From: Acidobacteriota bacterium
GTDB lineage: Bacteria; Acidobacteriota; Terriglobia; UBA7540
Length of the DNA stretch: 36,296 nucleotides
Direction: 5' to 3'
Assembly (NCBI GenBank): GCA_902812465.1
Contig: CADDZE010000037.1
Span: 1 to 36,296 of the forward strand
Shown: one piece after another, positions 25,308-31,517 of the stretch
How the letters are laid out: every line of letters begins with the position of its first letter
How positions within the stretch are numbered: the stretch's first letter is position 1
Notes under the pieces: generated by a model
Told to the model about the DNA's origin: nothing
Seen by the model: the letters and a program-made list of their open reading frames with translations, nothing else
Database searches by the model: none
Translations under genes and position numbers: made by a program

Positions 25308-26714
25308 TCAGCGCTTCCTGGACGAGGCGGGCTTTTTCTTCGCCGGTGTACCCGTCTTTTGACCTTTTCGGGCTTTCTCCGCCGCGGCTGGGGGCTTGAT
25401 TCCCGAAAGCTCCCGCAGCGCCTTCGCAACCTGCTGGGGAGTCTTGAGCTTACCGTCCAGCTGGTCCAGAAAAATTTGCTCGAGGATCTTTTCGAACTGC
25501 GGTCCGTGCTCGAGGCCCAGCATCTGCAACTCGGCGCGAGGGAGCTTGGCGCGCACCTCAGGATACTTCAGCAGAAAGTTCCGCACCCGGGTTTGGATTC
25601 GGCTCTGCGGGTAGTAGGCGAGGAGAAAAAGGAGGAGGCGCTGCGGCTTCCCGTTGAGCAGGCGATAGATCTGGCTGGGCTGCATCGTCTTGGGGCCGCC
25701 CAGCTCGCGTGCCAGCTTGCGCGCTTCCAGCTCCAATCCCAGCGCCATCTTCACCAGTTTGGCGTCGCCCAGAATCTTGCGGGCCAGGCGTTGGCGCTGG
25801 CTAGCTGGGAGCTTCGCAACGAGCGCATGGAAGTTTACCAGTAGCGTGTCCGCCCTAGGGATCAGGCGCGCGGCACTGCGCACCTTCTCAAAGGCATCGT
25901 AGGCGGGACGGGCTGAGGCCAGTTTGCTATCCAGGCCCGCCAAGAGCTTGCGCTCGGCGAGCAGCTTCAGAACCCGGGCCGGGTTCTCTTCTTGGAGGAT
26001 GGCCCGCAGTTCGCTGCCCTGCTGCTCCGAATCCAGCCGCTCCCAGGCGCGACTCTCCAACGCGGACTCCATCCAGCGCTGGGTGCGTTCCTCGACCTTG
26101 AGATCGAGGCGGAGCTGGAAACGGAGCAGCCGGTAGAGGCGGGAAGGGTCGTCCAAGAAGCTGCGGCTGTGGAGAGCTCGAATCTCGCGCCGCTCGAGGT
26201 CGGCCACGCCGTTGGTGGGGTCAAGCAACAAGCCGCGCGAGTTGGGATGCAGCGACAGCCCCATGGCATTCATGGAAAAGTCCCGCCGCTGGAGATCCTC
26301 GAAGATGTCTGCCTTGGAGATCTCAGGACGCGCTCCCGGCTTGGAGTAGGTCTCCTTTCGGGTGGCGGCGATGCCGGCACGGACGCCGTTGGTAAGGACG
26401 ATTTCTGCTTCGTCCCGCCGGGTGTCAATCCTCCGGCTTTCGATCACCAGCGGCGCTGCTTCAGCGGGCGTGCCATCCGCCGAGCTAGGTGCAGCTTTGC
26501 CCGCTTCCAACTGCCGCAAAATCTTCTGCGCGCCGCCCTCGACGGCAAAGTCGAGGTCGCGCACCGTCGCCTGGCTCAAGGTCAGATCGCGCACCGCCCC
26601 GCCGACCAGGTAAATGTTCACGCCCTGGGTGGCGGCGATTCGGCTGAGCCGGGTGACCAACTGGTACTGTTCCGGCGAGAGCCGGCTTTCCATTAGGAAG
26701 TTGTAATCGCTCAT
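25308..26714 (-). CDS. CCA-adding/poly(A)-polymerase-family nucleotidyltransferase
   Basis: 468 residues from ATG 26714. The class II nucleotidyltransferase head is clear: 'VNIYLVGGAVRDLTLS' then 'DLDFAVEGG' with catalytic Asp53 and Asp55, followed by 'RRDFSMNAMGLSL' (neck region) and 'RRLLRFQLRLDLKVEERTQR'-type helices of the RNA-binding region, where the visible text is 'LYRLLRFQLRLDLKVEER'. No HD phosphohydrolase motif is visible. The C-terminal 25 residues are Lys/Arg/Ala-rich. The enzyme either adds CCA to tRNA 3' ends or adds poly(A) tails; sequence by eye does not decide. An insertion (residues about 65-105) departs from the compact family. It lies 61 bp after the XerC/D-like gene on the same strand, so the two may share a transcript. 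It converges on the PilZ gene with 66 bp between. Confidence 0.85.
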   Translation of the reverse strand: MSDYNFLMESRLSPEQYQLVTRLSRIAATQGVNIYLVGGAVRDLTLSQATVRDLDFAVEGGAQKILRQLEAGKAAPSSADGTPAEAAPLVIESRRIDTRRDEAEIVLTNGVRAGIAATRKETYSKPGARPEISKADIFEDLQRRDFSMNAMGLSLHPNSRGLLLDPTNGVADLERREIRALHSRSFLDDPSRLYRLLRFQLRLDLKVEERTQRWMESALESRAWERLDSEQQGSELRAILQEENPARVLKLLAERKLLAGLDSKLASARPAYDAFEKVRSAARLIPRADTLLVNFHALVAKLPASQRQRLARKILGDAKLVKMALGLELEARKLARELGGPKTMQPSQIYRLLNGKPQRLLLFLLAYYPQSRIQTRVRNFLLKYPEVRAKLPRAELQMLGLEHGPQFEKILEQIFLDQLDGKLKTPQQVAKALRELSGIKPPAAAEKARKGQKTGTPAKKKPASSRKR

Positions 26715-26775
26715 GAAAAATAGACCCTAGCGTCAGAGCTCAGCTTGCGGTTGTGGACGGCACGGGCGCCCAGTG

Positions 26776-27756
26776 TTATGCCCGCGGGTGATGCGCCTCA
26801 TAGACCTGCTTCAGCCGCTCCTTCAAAACGTGCGTGTACACCTGAGTGGTGGAAATATCGCTGTGGCCCAACATCAGTTGAATTGAACGCAAGTCCGCGC
26901 CGCGCTCCAGTAAGTGGGTGGCGAAAGAGTGCCGCAGCAAGTGCGGGGTAAGCGGAGTTCCGATGCCTGCTGCGCGGCCATAGGCCTTGATGATCTTCCA
27001 GAATCCCACGCGCGAGAGTTTCTTCCCCCGATGGTTCAAAAAGAGATAGGATGCGGCCTCGCCACCCGACCCATGCCTCACCAAGCTGGGCCGGCCCTGG
27101 CGAACATAGGACTCCACGGCCTGCAGCGCCGCCTTACCAACCGGGATCAGCCGCTCTTTGCCTCCTTTGCCCCTGCAACGGAGTACTCCGAGGTTCGCAT
27201 CGAAGTCCTCCCACCGCAGGCTGACGAGCTCCGAGACGCGCAGGCCACAGGCGTAAAGCAATTCCAGCATGGCCTTGTCGCGCAGCCCCGCGGGAGTGGC
27301 AGGATCCGGCTGCGCGAGCAGCACCTCCACCTGCTCCAGGGAGAGGTACTTGGGAAGAATGCGGCCCAGGTCAGGCGTTTCCACCTCAGTCACCGGCTGC
27401 TGGCGAATCGTCCCCTCGTTTAGCAGGAAGCGAAAAAAGCCCCTCACCGCCGCTAGGCATCTCGCTACCGACCGCGGATTGAGGCCCTGCGTGTACAGGG
27501 ATTGCAGAAACTCCCGTACGTCCTCGCGTGTGACCTCAGCCAGAGAAAGGTGCCGCGCCTGAAGATGGCGCAAGAGCTTCGTTAAATCGCGCCGGTAACT
27601 CAGAACGGTGTTTGTGGACAGCCCCTTCTCAACGCGCGCGTAGTTTAAGAACGCTGCCAGCTCGGCAAAGCCTGGCGGAGGTACGGAAGGGTCGGACAGG
27701 GCCCTACCGTTTTGCTGACGGGGCGAATTTGCTTGAACTGGAGGTGAGCGCCTCAT
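26776..27756 (-). CDS. xerD: XerC/XerD-type tyrosine recombinase
   Basis: 326 residues from ATG 27756. The first 28 residues look like a poorly conserved extension, so the start may lie downstream. A SAM-like N-terminal domain ('FLNYARVEKGLSTNTVLSYR') precedes the catalytic domain. All active-site residues are present: Arg173 ('CGLRVSELVSL'), Lys197 ('GKGGKER'), His272 and Arg275 ('PHLLRHSFATHL'), His298 ('MLGHSDISTTQ') and Tyr307 ('VYTHV'). The length and the 'HLLERGADLRSIQLMLGHSD' block match chromosomal dimer-resolution recombinases acting at dif, not phage integrases. No attachment site or mobile cargo was seen nearby. Assignment as XerD over XerC is tentative. Confidence 0.9.
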   Translation of the reverse strand: MRRSPPVQANSPRQQNGRALSDPSVPPPGFAELAAFLNYARVEKGLSTNTVLSYRRDLTKLLRHLQARHLSLAEVTREDVREFLQSLYTQGLNPRSVARCLAAVRGFFRFLLNEGTIRQQPVTEVETPDLGRILPKYLSLEQVEVLLAQPDPATPAGLRDKAMLELLYACGLRVSELVSLRWEDFDANLGVLRCRGKGGKERLIPVGKAALQAVESYVRQGRPSLVRHGSGGEAASYLFLNHRGKKLSRVGFWKIIKAYGRAAGIGTPLTPHLLRHSFATHLLERGADLRSIQLMLGHSDISTTQVYTHVLKERLKQVYEAHHPRA

Positions 27757-28097
27757 GCGGGCCTGTCGGAGCGACGGCGGAGCATGGATCGGGCATACCC
27801 TCCGCCCTTGCGCCTGAAACTCTTTGGGCCAGCCTAACAGGTCTTACTTTCAACAGATTGCGCGAGCGCTGCGGGATTTGTCCTGCCGGGTCCAAGGCTG
27901 AGGATAAGTCCCGCGGAGCCGGTTCGGGCCGATACTAACACAGGCGTCCGCGCAATACCAAATTCTCCCTCTCTCTTCTGCGTCGCAACCTGCCAGACAC
28001 CTCCCGCAGCCAAGGGGGCGCATTTGACCACTCTTTGCCCCCCGCTGACGCCAACCTTTGGCCAGCCGCAAGCCTCTCAAAGCACACCGATGGTATT
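27757..28097. other. 341-bp divergent non-coding region between xerD and thiS
   Basis: The region holds the 5' ends of xerD (minus) and thiS (plus). No frame in it has protein-like composition, and no THI-box (TPP riboswitch) elements were recognised upstream of thiS, although this was judged by eye only. No convincing promoter pair was found. Confidence 0.4.
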
Positions 28098-28343
28098 ATG
28101 AATCCGGCAGGGTTTGACTTGATTACGATCCAGATCAATGGCGAATCCAGACGCGTGCCGGAAGGCCTGACCCTCGCGGGGTTGGTCGACTGGCTCCAGC
28201 TTCCTGCCGACCGTGTGGCGGTGGAGCGCAACCTTGAGGTCACGCCCCGGCACCAATGGACCTCTACCCCCATAGAGGAAGGGGACCGGCTGGAGGTGGT
28301 CCACTTCGTGGGAGGTGGCGCTGGATTGGAGGTCAACCGGTAG
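28098..28343 (+). CDS. thiS: ThiS sulfur-carrier protein with C-terminal extension
   Basis: 81 residues from ATG 28098. The beta-grasp ubiquitin-like fold of ThiS is clear: '[20 protein letters not shown]', '[16 protein letters not shown]' and '[15 protein letters not shown]'. ThiS supplies sulfur for the thiazole of thiamine through a C-terminal Gly-Gly thiocarboxylate made by ThiF and used by ThiG. Here seven residues (AGLEVNR) follow Gly-Gly-Gly, so the mature C-terminus would need proteolytic exposure, or the protein serves another role, or the stop has been lost by mutation. No thiF, thiG or thiE lies in the window, so the gene is isolated from its pathway partners. Fold call firm; functional state uncertain. 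Confidence 0.85.
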   Translation: MNPAGFDLITIQINGESRRVPEGLTLAGLVDWLQLPADRVAVERNLEVTPRHQWTSTPIEEGDRLEVVHFVGGGAGLEVNR

Positions 28344-28381
28344 AGCTCGCGGGTCGAAGCAGGCACCGCCATGAGCGAGTG

Positions 28382-28406
28382 CCGGGGCCGGACGCAGACG
28401 CCCCGG
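28382..28406 (+). other. GC-rich hairpin downstream of thiS
   Basis: CCGGGGC (28382-28388) and GCCCCGG (28400-28406) form a perfect 7-bp stem with an 11-base loop, 39 bp after the thiS stop. There is no T-run, so it could be a rho-dependent end, an RNA 3' stabiliser or chance in GC-rich DNA. Confidence 0.35.
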
Positions 28407-28542
28407 GGCTACAACGTTGCCCCCATTTGTGACGAAGAGGGGATGTGCATACCGAGGAAATAAATGAGACAAAGGAAGCTTATAAGACGGCATATTGGTT
28501 CGGAGACGGTCCGCTCCGCCGAGCCGTGCCAGCCCATGTTCT

Positions 28543-28573
28543 GCTGCCTTGGGCAGCGGCTCCCGTGTTTTTT
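28543..28573 (+). terminator. Possible terminator before the repeat region
   Basis: GCTGCC (28543-28548), loop TTG and GGCAGC (28552-28557) form a perfect 6-bp stem. GAGCC upstream and GGCTC (28558-28562) may extend it into a larger structure. A six-T run (28568-28573) follows ten bases later, further than usual for an intrinsic terminator. It would end the thiS transcript just before the first repeat core. Confidence 0.3.
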
Positions 28574-28574
28574 A

Positions 28575-28621
28575 GCAAACAAAGCCGTAATGTTGCCTAG
28601 AATCAGTTGGTTACGTTTTAT
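28575..28621 (+). repeat. Repeat core 1 of 3 (47 bp)
   Basis: Begins GCAAACAAAGCCGTAATG and ends GGTTACGTTTTAT. It differs from core 2 at three of 47 positions and from core 3 at five. It is preceded by a T-run. The internal arms AATGTTGCC and GGTTACGTT can pair with one mismatch and two G:U-type wobbles. Confidence 0.9.
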
Positions 28622-28730
28622 TGGAGGGTGGCCGCGCAGTAGGGTTAAGAAAGGCCAGCCTTCTCTAGGCTTGCTCACCGTTGGGGAAGCTGCGACCTCT
28701 ACTCCGGACGAGCCGGGCGCGCGCTTATTT

Positions 28731-28777
28731 GCAAACAAAGCCGTAATGTGGCCTAGAATCAATTGGTTACATTTTAT
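28731..28777 (+). repeat. Repeat core 2 of 3 (47 bp)
   Basis: Begins GCAAACAAAGCCGTAATG and ends GGTTACATTTTAT, 156 bp after core 1. It differs from core 3 at four of 47 positions. The arms AATGTGGCC and GGTTACATT form a 9-bp stem if two G:U pairs are allowed, around an 11-base loop. The 38 bp starting at 28801 also resemble those starting at 28642 after core 1. Confidence 0.9.
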
Positions 28778-28854
28778 GGAACTTGCCAAAAGGCGGTCGT
28801 GGGTTGAGAGAAGGTTGTTGGCTTCGGGCTTGCCAACCAAAGAAGGCGCCGCCG

Positions 28855-28874
28855 CCCGTCGTTCAGTCGACGGG
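28855..28874 (+). other. Perfect hairpin between repeat cores 2 and 3
   Basis: CCCGTCG (28855-28861), loop TTCAGT and CGACGGG (28868-28874): a perfect 7-bp stem. No T-run follows. It may form part of a structured leader RNA or be an operator. Confidence 0.4.
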
Positions 28875-28897
28875 GTTGTATCCTTTGGGGGAATTTT

Positions 28898-28944
28898 GCA
28901 AACAAAGCCGTAATGTTTCCTGGAATCAAGTGGTTACATTTTAT
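28898..28944 (+). repeat. Repeat core 3 of 3 (47 bp)
   Basis: Begins GCAAACAAAGCCGTAATG and ends GGTTACATTTTAT, 167 bp after core 2 and 59 bp before the kinase start codon. The arms AATGTTTCC and GGTTACATT pair less well than in core 2, with two internal mismatches. The spacing to core 2 is not a multiple of three. Confidence 0.9.
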
Positions 28945-29003
28945 AGAAGGCAGCCGGAGGCGCCCTACCCCCCAACCGTAGATAAGCTTCGACGTATCTC
29001 TTT

Positions 29004-30407
29004 ATGGAGCTTCACGGCAAAGACTTGCTGGTAATCCTGCTGATCAAGCTGGGCGTCATCGCCTCCTTGGCCAGCGTGATTGCGCGGTTCGGCCAGTTTC
29101 GCCGCCTGATCTTTGTCGAGCAGCGCACGCCGCGACAGAAGCTGTTGTTCGCGGTGCTCTTGGGAGTGCCGTTCATGCTGGGGGTGCTGACGCGGTTGCT
29201 GGCCAAGTATCCGGGTACCGACCTGAGCCTGGAGATCACGGTCCTGGCTGGTCTGCTGGGCGGGGGCATCGCCGGGCTAGTGGTAGGTATGATGGTGAGC
29301 CTGCCAGCCGTGCTGATCCCCCACGAAATCATGGGCACGTCCAATGTGCACGAGCTGCTGGCGGCGCCGCTAGCGGTGATTTACGCGCTCGTGGCCGGTT
29401 CCGCGCGCTCCCTCTGTCCGGACAAGGAAGCCATTTGGAAATTCTCGCCCTTTATCGACCTCAGCCTCTATCGTTCTATCCGGCAGCGCTTTAAGGAGCC
29501 GGCCCTGGACTGGCAAATCCTCTTCGCGCTGATGTGCGCTTTGCTGGAGGTGATGCGGTTGACGGTGGGCCGCTTGTGGCATCAGGTGTTCTACCTGGAT
29601 TCTCCCACCACCTGGGGCAAGGTGCTGATCGTGGTGGACACGATGATCGGGATCGGCCTGCCGGTGCGCATCTGGAACTCGACCCGCATCGAGCGCAAGC
29701 TCGAGGAACAGCAACGGATGCTGCTGGAGGCGCGCATGAACGCCCTGGTCAGCCAAATCAATCCGCACTTTCTTTTCAACACCTTGAACACCGTTTCCTC
29801 CCTGATCCGCTTGGATCCCGATAAGGCACGGACCCTGCTGCTGAAGCTCTCGAATATTCTGCGGCGGCGCCTGCGCAGCGCCGGCCACTTCGTGCCACTC
29901 AAAGAGGAGTTAGAATTTATTGACGATTACCTGGACATCGAGGTCGCCCGCTTTGGGCGCGACAAGCTGCGTATCGTCAAGGAGATTGATGAAGAAACTC
30001 TCGAGATGTTCGTTCCTAGCATGCTGCTGCAACCGCTGGTGGAGAACTCGATCCGCCACGGAATCGGTCCCCGAATTGAGGGAGGAACGATCACGTTGCG
30101 CACGTGGCGTCAGAACGGACGTCTGGCCGTCGAAGTGGTTGATGATGGCGTGGGCATTCCGCTCTCGAAGCAGGGTGAGATCTACGCCTCCGGCATTGGC
30201 ATTCACAACGTCAACGAGCGTTTGAAGGTATTGTACGGCCAAGAGTACCGGCTCAAAATCGAGAGCCGGCCTGGCCTAGGCACATCGATTCAGTTCGAAA
30301 TTCCCGCGCTGGTGCCTGCCGAAGGCACGATGCAGGAGCCTGCGCGAGCCAGTGAGGTCAGGGCTTCCAGTGAGAGGCAAGGTCCCCGGGTAGGGGTAGA
30401 AGGCTGA
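29004..30407 (+). CDS. LytS-type sensor histidine kinase (5TM + His_kinase domain)
   Basis: 467 residues from ATG 29004. Residues about 8-215 contain five or six membrane helices ('LLVILLIKLGVIASLASVIA', 'LLFAVLLGVPFMLGVLTRLL', 'ITVLAGLLGGGIAGLVVGMM') of the 5TMR-LYT sensor type. The kinase core has the LytS-family H-box 'LVSQINPHFLFNTLNTV' with phospho-acceptor His255, then 'LQPLVENSIRHGIGP' (N-box, Asn348) and 'VVDDGVGIP' plus 'GIGIHNVNERLKVLYG' for ATP binding. Such kinases sense membrane or wall state and normally phosphorylate a LytTR response regulator. No regulator gene adjoins here; the next gene, 36 bp on, is an Rrf2 regulator. It is preceded by the triple-repeat region. The C-terminal 40 residues beyond the kinase fold appear disordered. 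Confidence 0.92.
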   Translation: MELHGKDLLVILLIKLGVIASLASVIARFGQFRRLIFVEQRTPRQKLLFAVLLGVPFMLGVLTRLLAKYPGTDLSLEITVLAGLLGGGIAGLVVGMMVSLPAVLIPHEIMGTSNVHELLAAPLAVIYALVAGSARSLCPDKEAIWKFSPFIDLSLYRSIRQRFKEPALDWQILFALMCALLEVMRLTVGRLWHQVFYLDSPTTWGKVLIVVDTMIGIGLPVRIWNSTRIERKLEEQQRMLLEARMNALVSQINPHFLFNTLNTVSSLIRLDPDKARTLLLKLSNILRRRLRSAGHFVPLKEELEFIDDYLDIEVARFGRDKLRIVKEIDEETLEMFVPSMLLQPLVENSIRHGIGPRIEGGTITLRTWRQNGRLAVEVVDDGVGIPLSKQGEIYASGIGIHNVNERLKVLYGQEYRLKIESRPGLGTSIQFEIPALVPAEGTMQEPARASEVRASSERQGPRVGVEG

Positions 30408-30443
30408 TTCCTGAATCCCTGACTCGGAACTTCCGGCTGTCAT

Positions 30444-30881
30444 ATGCGAATCTCCAACAAAGGGCTCTACGCGCTGGAGGCCATGCTGCGGCTGGCGCGC
30501 GACTATAAGTCGGGGCCGACCAAGATCCACGATATCGCCGTTTCGGAAAAGATCCCGGAAAAGTTCCTGGAGTTGATCCTCCTCAATCTCAAGGCGGTAC
30601 GCTTGGTGGAAAGCCTGCGGGGCGTGAAGGGCGGCTACCGGCTGAAACGGCCGCCGTCTAAGATTTTTCTCGGCGAAATCATCCGCAGCATTGATGGCCC
30701 TCTAGCGCCGTTAGGCGATGCGGAGTCGCTGCGGCGCCTGGTGAAGCGCGACAAGCGCCACAGCGCCCTTTATCAGGTGTTCCTGGACGTGCGCAATGCA
30801 GCTGCGGGCATCCTGGACCACACGTCGCTCGCGGACTTAGTGGAGGACGGCCGCGCCCGGCGCGCTCAACCGAAGGGCTGA
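30444..30881 (+). CDS. Rrf2-family transcriptional regulator lacking Fe-S cysteines
   Basis: 145 residues from ATG 30444. The winged helix-turn-helix of Rrf2 proteins is plain: 'MRISNKGLYALEAMLRLA', 'TKIHDIAVSEKIPEKFLELI', 'LNLKAVRLVESLRGVKGGYR', then 'IFLGEIIRSIDGPLAPLG'. IscR, NsrR and RsrR use three cysteines in the segment after 'DGPLAP' to hold an iron-sulfur cluster. This protein contains no cysteine at all, so it cannot be an Fe-S sensor of that sort and resembles the cluster-free members such as CymR. It lies 36 bp after the histidine kinase and is probably co-transcribed with it. Target genes are unknown; CymR-type members control sulfur metabolism, and an AhpD-like gene and bshA lie nearby, but the link is inference. 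Confidence 0.9.
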   Translation: MRISNKGLYALEAMLRLARDYKSGPTKIHDIAVSEKIPEKFLELILLNLKAVRLVESLRGVKGGYRLKRPPSKIFLGEIIRSIDGPLAPLGDAESLRRLVKRDKRHSALYQVFLDVRNAAAGILDHTSLADLVEDGRARRAQPKG

Positions 30882-31148
30882 GCAGCTCACACCGCGCTGG
30901 CGGCATCCGGCCCTGGCAAGGAGGCCATGAACTCAACTGGCGTGCGGTGCGGGATATCGAATCCGCCGGCCCTATGCCCGGCCACCAGCCCTGCAAAGCA
31001 CCTCGGCGTGCTAGTATGGGCTCTGAGACGGGAGAGCGGTACTGCCAAGTGGGCCAAATACGCCGGCGGGCGGCGCGAGGGAGTGAAACGAGCGGGCCGC
31101 GCTCTTCGTCTAAACTAGAATTGGCTAGCGTAAGAGACGAGGAGATTC

Positions 31149-31517
31149 ATGGCACCTATTGAAGAAAAGACCACCGACCGCGCCGACCAGTTGGCAGCCA
31201 ACAAGAAGACTCCCGGATCGATGAGCATGATGGAGCCGCGGTTCCGGCAGATTTACAAGAGCTTTTACAAAGAGAGCTATTTTTCGCCTACCAGCCTCGA
31301 CTTGAAAACCAAAGAACTCATCGCTATCGGGTGCTCGCTGATTGCCAAATGCGAAGGCTGCCTGGAGGGGCACATCCGCAAGGCGCTGGAACTGGGCGTC
31401 ACCAAGCATGAGATCAGTGACGCGATTGTGATCGCCGTGGGCATCGCTGCCGCCAGCGTCGTCGACATGTCGGACAAGGCAGCCTGCAAGCTTGACTTGC
31501 ACCACTTCGACGAATGA
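31149..31517 (+). CDS. AhpD-like carboxymuconolactone-decarboxylase-family protein
   Basis: 122 residues from ATG 31149 with GAGGAG upstream. The fold is the small helical CMD/AhpD type. 'KTKELIAIGCSLIAKCEGCL' leads into 'EGHIRKALELGVTKHEISDA', giving the CxxC pair Cys68 and Cys71 with His75 three residues on, the AhpD catalytic arrangement used in peroxidase-linked disulfide exchange, and 'AVGIAAASVVDM' as the following helix. It probably works in thiol redox or in detoxification of peroxides, in the cytoplasm. An extended, charged first 30 residues are unusual. A TAGAAT hexamer at 31116-31121 may belong to its promoter. It precedes and overlaps (by 26 bp, if TTG 31492 is right) the MFS gene. 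Confidence 0.88.
   Translation: MAPIEEKTTDRADQLAANKKTPGSMSMMEPRFRQIYKSFYKESYFSPTSLDLKTKELIAIGCSLIAKCEGCLEGHIRKALELGVTKHEISDAIVIAVGIAAASVVDMSDKAACKLDLHHFDE

Larger units (their letters stand above)
28344..29003. other. 660-bp non-coding region upstream of the LytS-type kinase
   Basis: A long gene-free stretch containing three diverged tandem units, each with a 47-bp near-identical core (listed separately), and several hairpins. It is visibly more AT-rich than the flanking genes at the repeats. An open frame at 28464-28913 with a passable SD (GAGG, six bases before ATG) crosses the first two cores in one phase but the third in another, and frames on the opposite strand do likewise. I therefore regard the repeats as non-coding, possibly a regulatory or leader RNA region for the kinase. 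Confidence 0.55.

Noticed and set aside
26776-27756. Tyrosine recombinase as an integrase of a mobile element
   Set aside because: Length and motif spacing match XerC/D. No attachment repeats, tRNA target or cargo genes were seen.
27757-28097. TPP riboswitch upstream of thiS
   Set aside because: No THI-box elements were recognised by eye. A covariance-model scan would decide; a hit would reverse this.
28409-28840. Minus-strand frame in which all repeat cores read similar peptides (ending I-T-A-L-F-A)
   Set aside because: The shared peptide follows from the shared DNA. Changes are non-silent on this strand too, and there is no start site or family match.
28464-28913. 149-residue frame across the repeat region, with GAGG six bases before its ATG
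   Set aside because: The first two repeat cores share its phase but the third does not, base changes in the cores are not biased to silent positions, and the composition is poor. Treated as non-coding.
28571-28950. The three repeats as a CRISPR array
   Set aside because: Only three copies with spacing of 156-167 bp, spacers far longer than CRISPR spacers and partly alike, and no cas genes.
30927-31118. 63-residue frame before the AhpD-like gene with AAGGAGG just upstream
   Set aside because: The SD-like site is only two bases from the ATG, and the composition looks non-globular. Taken as chance.
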